This document shows positions 62,601 through 64,000 of a stretch of 64,000 bases of DNA, in pieces. The translations under genes were made by a program, and so were the position numbers. Origin of the DNA: Rhodobacteraceae bacterium HTCC2150 (GTDB lineage: Bacteria > Pseudomonadota > Alphaproteobacteria > Rhodobacterales > Rhodobacteraceae); the NCBI GenBank assembly GCA_000169395.1, contig AAXZ01000003.1:1-64000 (forward strand), read 5' to 3'. The notes below the pieces were generated by a model, which saw nothing but the letters and a program-made list of their open reading frames with translations, was not told the DNA's origin and made no database searches. Positions within the stretch are counted from its first letter, which is position 1; each line of letters opens with the position of its first letter.

Positions 62601-62666
62601 GGTTCTGTTTTAAATATCTTTTATGTTCCAAGCTGGCATATATTAGTCTCTTGATTGCAGGTGGCG

Positions 62667-62696
62667 AAAATATAGTTTAATATCAAACTATATTTT
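62667..62696. promoter_or_regulatory. Perfect inverted repeat upstream of lpd
   Basis: AAAATATAGTTT (62667-62678) and AAACTATATTTT (62685-62696) are perfect 12-bp arms with a six-base spacer, 27 bases before the start codon. Its size and symmetry fit a dimeric repressor operator. Confidence 0.55.
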
Positions 62697-62722
62697 CTGT
62701 TACCGAAAACAAAGGACATACG

Positions 62723-64000
62723 ATGGCAGCTAAATCCTATGATATGATTGTGATTGGGGCAGGGCCTGGTGGTTATGTTGCCGCTATTCGTGGTGCACAA
62801 CTTGGTCTTAAGGTTGCCATTGTTGAACGCGAACATATGGGTGGCATCTGTTTGAATTGGGGGTGTATCCCAACCAAGGCGTTACTGCGTTCTTCGGAAA
62901 TATTTCATCAAATGCACCGTGCCAAGGAATTTGGCCTGTCGGTTGAAAATATTGGCTTTGATTTAAAGGCAATCATCGATCGATCCCGTGGCGTGGCCAA
63001 ACAAATGGCCGGCGGTATCAGTCATTTGATGAAGAAAAACAAAATTGACGTTGTCATGGGGGCCGCGACGTTGCCTGCTAAGGGTAAGGTTTCGGTGAAA
63101 ACCGCCAAAGGTGTCGAAGAATTAACCAGTAAGAACATCATCCTTGCCACCGGCGCACGCGCGCGTGAATTGCCGGGTCTTGAGGCAGACGGTGATTTGG
63201 TTTGGACTTATAAGCACGCCCTTAATCCTGTTCGGATGCCTAAAAAGCTGTTGGTGATTGGTTCCGGCGCAATTGGTATCGAATTTGCGAGTTTTTATAA
63301 CACGATGGGCGCAGACACGACGGTGGTCGAAGTTATGGATCGTGTATTGCCTGTTGAAGATAAAGATATCAGCGCGTTTGCGAAAAAATCTTTTGTTAAA
63401 CAAGGCATGAAAATCATGGAAAAAGCCATGGTTAAGAAACTTGATCGCGCCAAAGATAAAGTGACCGCTCATATCGAAGTGGGCGGTAAGGTTGAAAAGC
63501 ACGATTTTGACACCGTAATTTCAGCCGTTGGTATTGTTGGAAATTGCGAGGATCTGGGGCTTGAAAAACTTGGTGTTGAAATTGACCGTACCCATGTTGT
63601 GACAGATCAATATTGCCGCACGAAAGTTGATGGGCTGTTTGCCATTGGCGATATTGCCGGCGCACCTTGGTTGGCCCACAAAGCCAGCCATGAGGGGGTG
63701 ATGGTTGCCGAGTTGATCGCCGGAAAGCATCCGCACCCTGTAAAACCAGAAAGCATCGCGGGCTGTACGTATTGCCATCCGCAAGTGGCCAGCGTTGGGT
63801 ATTCAGAAGCAAAGGCCAAGGAACTGGGCCACACTGTAAAGGTCGGTAAATTTCCGTTTATGGGCAATGGGAAAGCCGTCGCCATGGGCGAGGCTGAGGG
63901 CATGGTCAAAACTGTTTTTGACGCGAAAACCGGCGAATTGCTGGGCGCGCATATGGTCGGGGCCGAAGTTACCGAAATGATCCAAGGTTTTGTTGTGGCG
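62723..64000 (+). CDS. lpdA: Dihydrolipoyl dehydrogenase (3' end outside window)
   Basis: 426 codons are seen before the window ends, out of a usual ~464. ATG 62723 follows AAAGGA. FAD-binding IVIGAGPGGYVAAIRGAQLG and the redox-active disulfide GGICLNWGCIPTKALLR lie in the first 55 residues. NAD binding reads LLVIGSGAIGIEFASFY, and the second FAD contact is GLFAIGDIAGAPWLAHKASHEG. The missing end would carry the dimer-interface His-Glu. It is the E3 subunit that reoxidises lipoamide in pyruvate, 2-oxoglutarate or branched-chain dehydrogenase, or glycine cleavage. Which complex it serves cannot be told here. Confidence 0.94.
   Translation, partial: MAAKSYDMIVIGAGPGGYVAAIRGAQLGLKVAIVEREHMGGICLNWGCIPTKALLRSSEIFHQMHRAKEFGLSVENIGFDLKAIIDRSRGVAKQMAGGISHLMKKNKIDVVMGAATLPAKGKVSVKTAKGVEELTSKNIILATGARARELPGLEADGDLVWTYKHALNPVRMPKKLLVIGSGAIGIEFASFYNTMGADTTVVEVMDRVLPVEDKDISAFAKKSFVKQGMKIMEKAMVKKLDRAKDKVTAHIEVGGKVEKHDFDTVISAVGIVGNCEDLGLEKLGVEIDRTHVVTDQYCRTKVDGLFAIGDIAGAPWLAHKASHEGVMVAELIAGKHPHPVKPESIAGCTYCHPQVASVGYSEAKAKELGHTVKVGKFPFMGNGKAVAMGEAEGMVKTVFDAKTGELLGAHMVGAEVTEMIQGFVVA

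Overview
The window looks like chromosome of an alphaproteobacterium of the Rhodobacteraceae / Roseobacter type. The reasons are family-level: a Shemin-pathway 5-aminolevulinate synthase, a TRAP-type tripartite transporter, a siroheme/sulfite reductase operon interleaved with DUF2849 and DUF934 genes, three proteins carrying the Rhodobacteraceae-style Hint domain, a bactofilin/M23 peptidase pair, and a CtrA-type box (TTAA-N7-TTAAC). Base composition is moderate by eye, lower than in many relatives. No insertion sequence, integrase, phage gene, rRNA or CRISPR array was seen, so this reads as ordinary chromosome with one accessory-looking cassette at the left end.

Layout. 1-7.6 kb: a TetR regulator, then a surface-glycan style cassette made of two divergent arms. 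Each arm holds an alpha/beta-hydrolase-like protein and a PAPS-type sulfotransferase; the right arm adds a glycosyltransferase domain, a DXD glycosyltransferase and an O-methyltransferase split by an in-frame TGA. 7.7-10.9 kb: XdhC facing a tungstate-type ABC transporter (tupBCA), pointing to molybdenum/tungsten cofactor supply. 11-15 kb: infC with a probable ATA start, a Thr/Glu/Ala-repeat membrane protein, and two Hint proteins, one behind a CtrA box. 15.1-20.5 kb: assimilatory sulfate reduction (cysG, DUF2849, cysI, cysH, DUF934) plus fpr, divergent from an Lrp/AsnC regulator. 21-26 kb: cytochrome P450 and a DctPQM TRAP transporter.

26-44 kb: housekeeping and mixed genes: rhlE, an HI0933-type flavoprotein, tpiA, a 2OG dioxygenase, TfoX-like, IscA/SufA-like and SufT Fe-S genes, tgt, a third Hint protein, lon, an HU-like protein, tRNA-Val(TAC), a TauD-type dioxygenase, tRNA-Asp(GTC), a MerR-SDR pair with a textbook MerR promoter, an M20 peptidase and hemA. 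43.6-64 kb: mainly cell envelope and translation: a RodZ-like protein, ispG, an M48-TPR protease, AmiC-type amidase, PBP1A, prfB, bactofilin, M23 peptidase, DUF455, bcp, a YhdP/AsmA-like giant protein, queA, an MFS transporter, DUF924 and a dihydrolipoyl dehydrogenase cut by the window end.

How parts fit. The cys operon makes sulfide, and its PAPS/APS chemistry connects conceptually to the sulfotransferases of the glycan cassette. tgt and queA are two steps of queuosine synthesis. RodZ-like, AmiC, PBP1A, bactofilin and M23 together form a peptidoglycan-shaping neighbourhood. The most unusual items are the Hint family with its CtrA box, the glycan cassette with a putative pseudoenzyme, the ATA-initiated infC, and several clean repeat or palindromic control elements (cysG/lrp, dctP leader, MerR, hemA, lpd).
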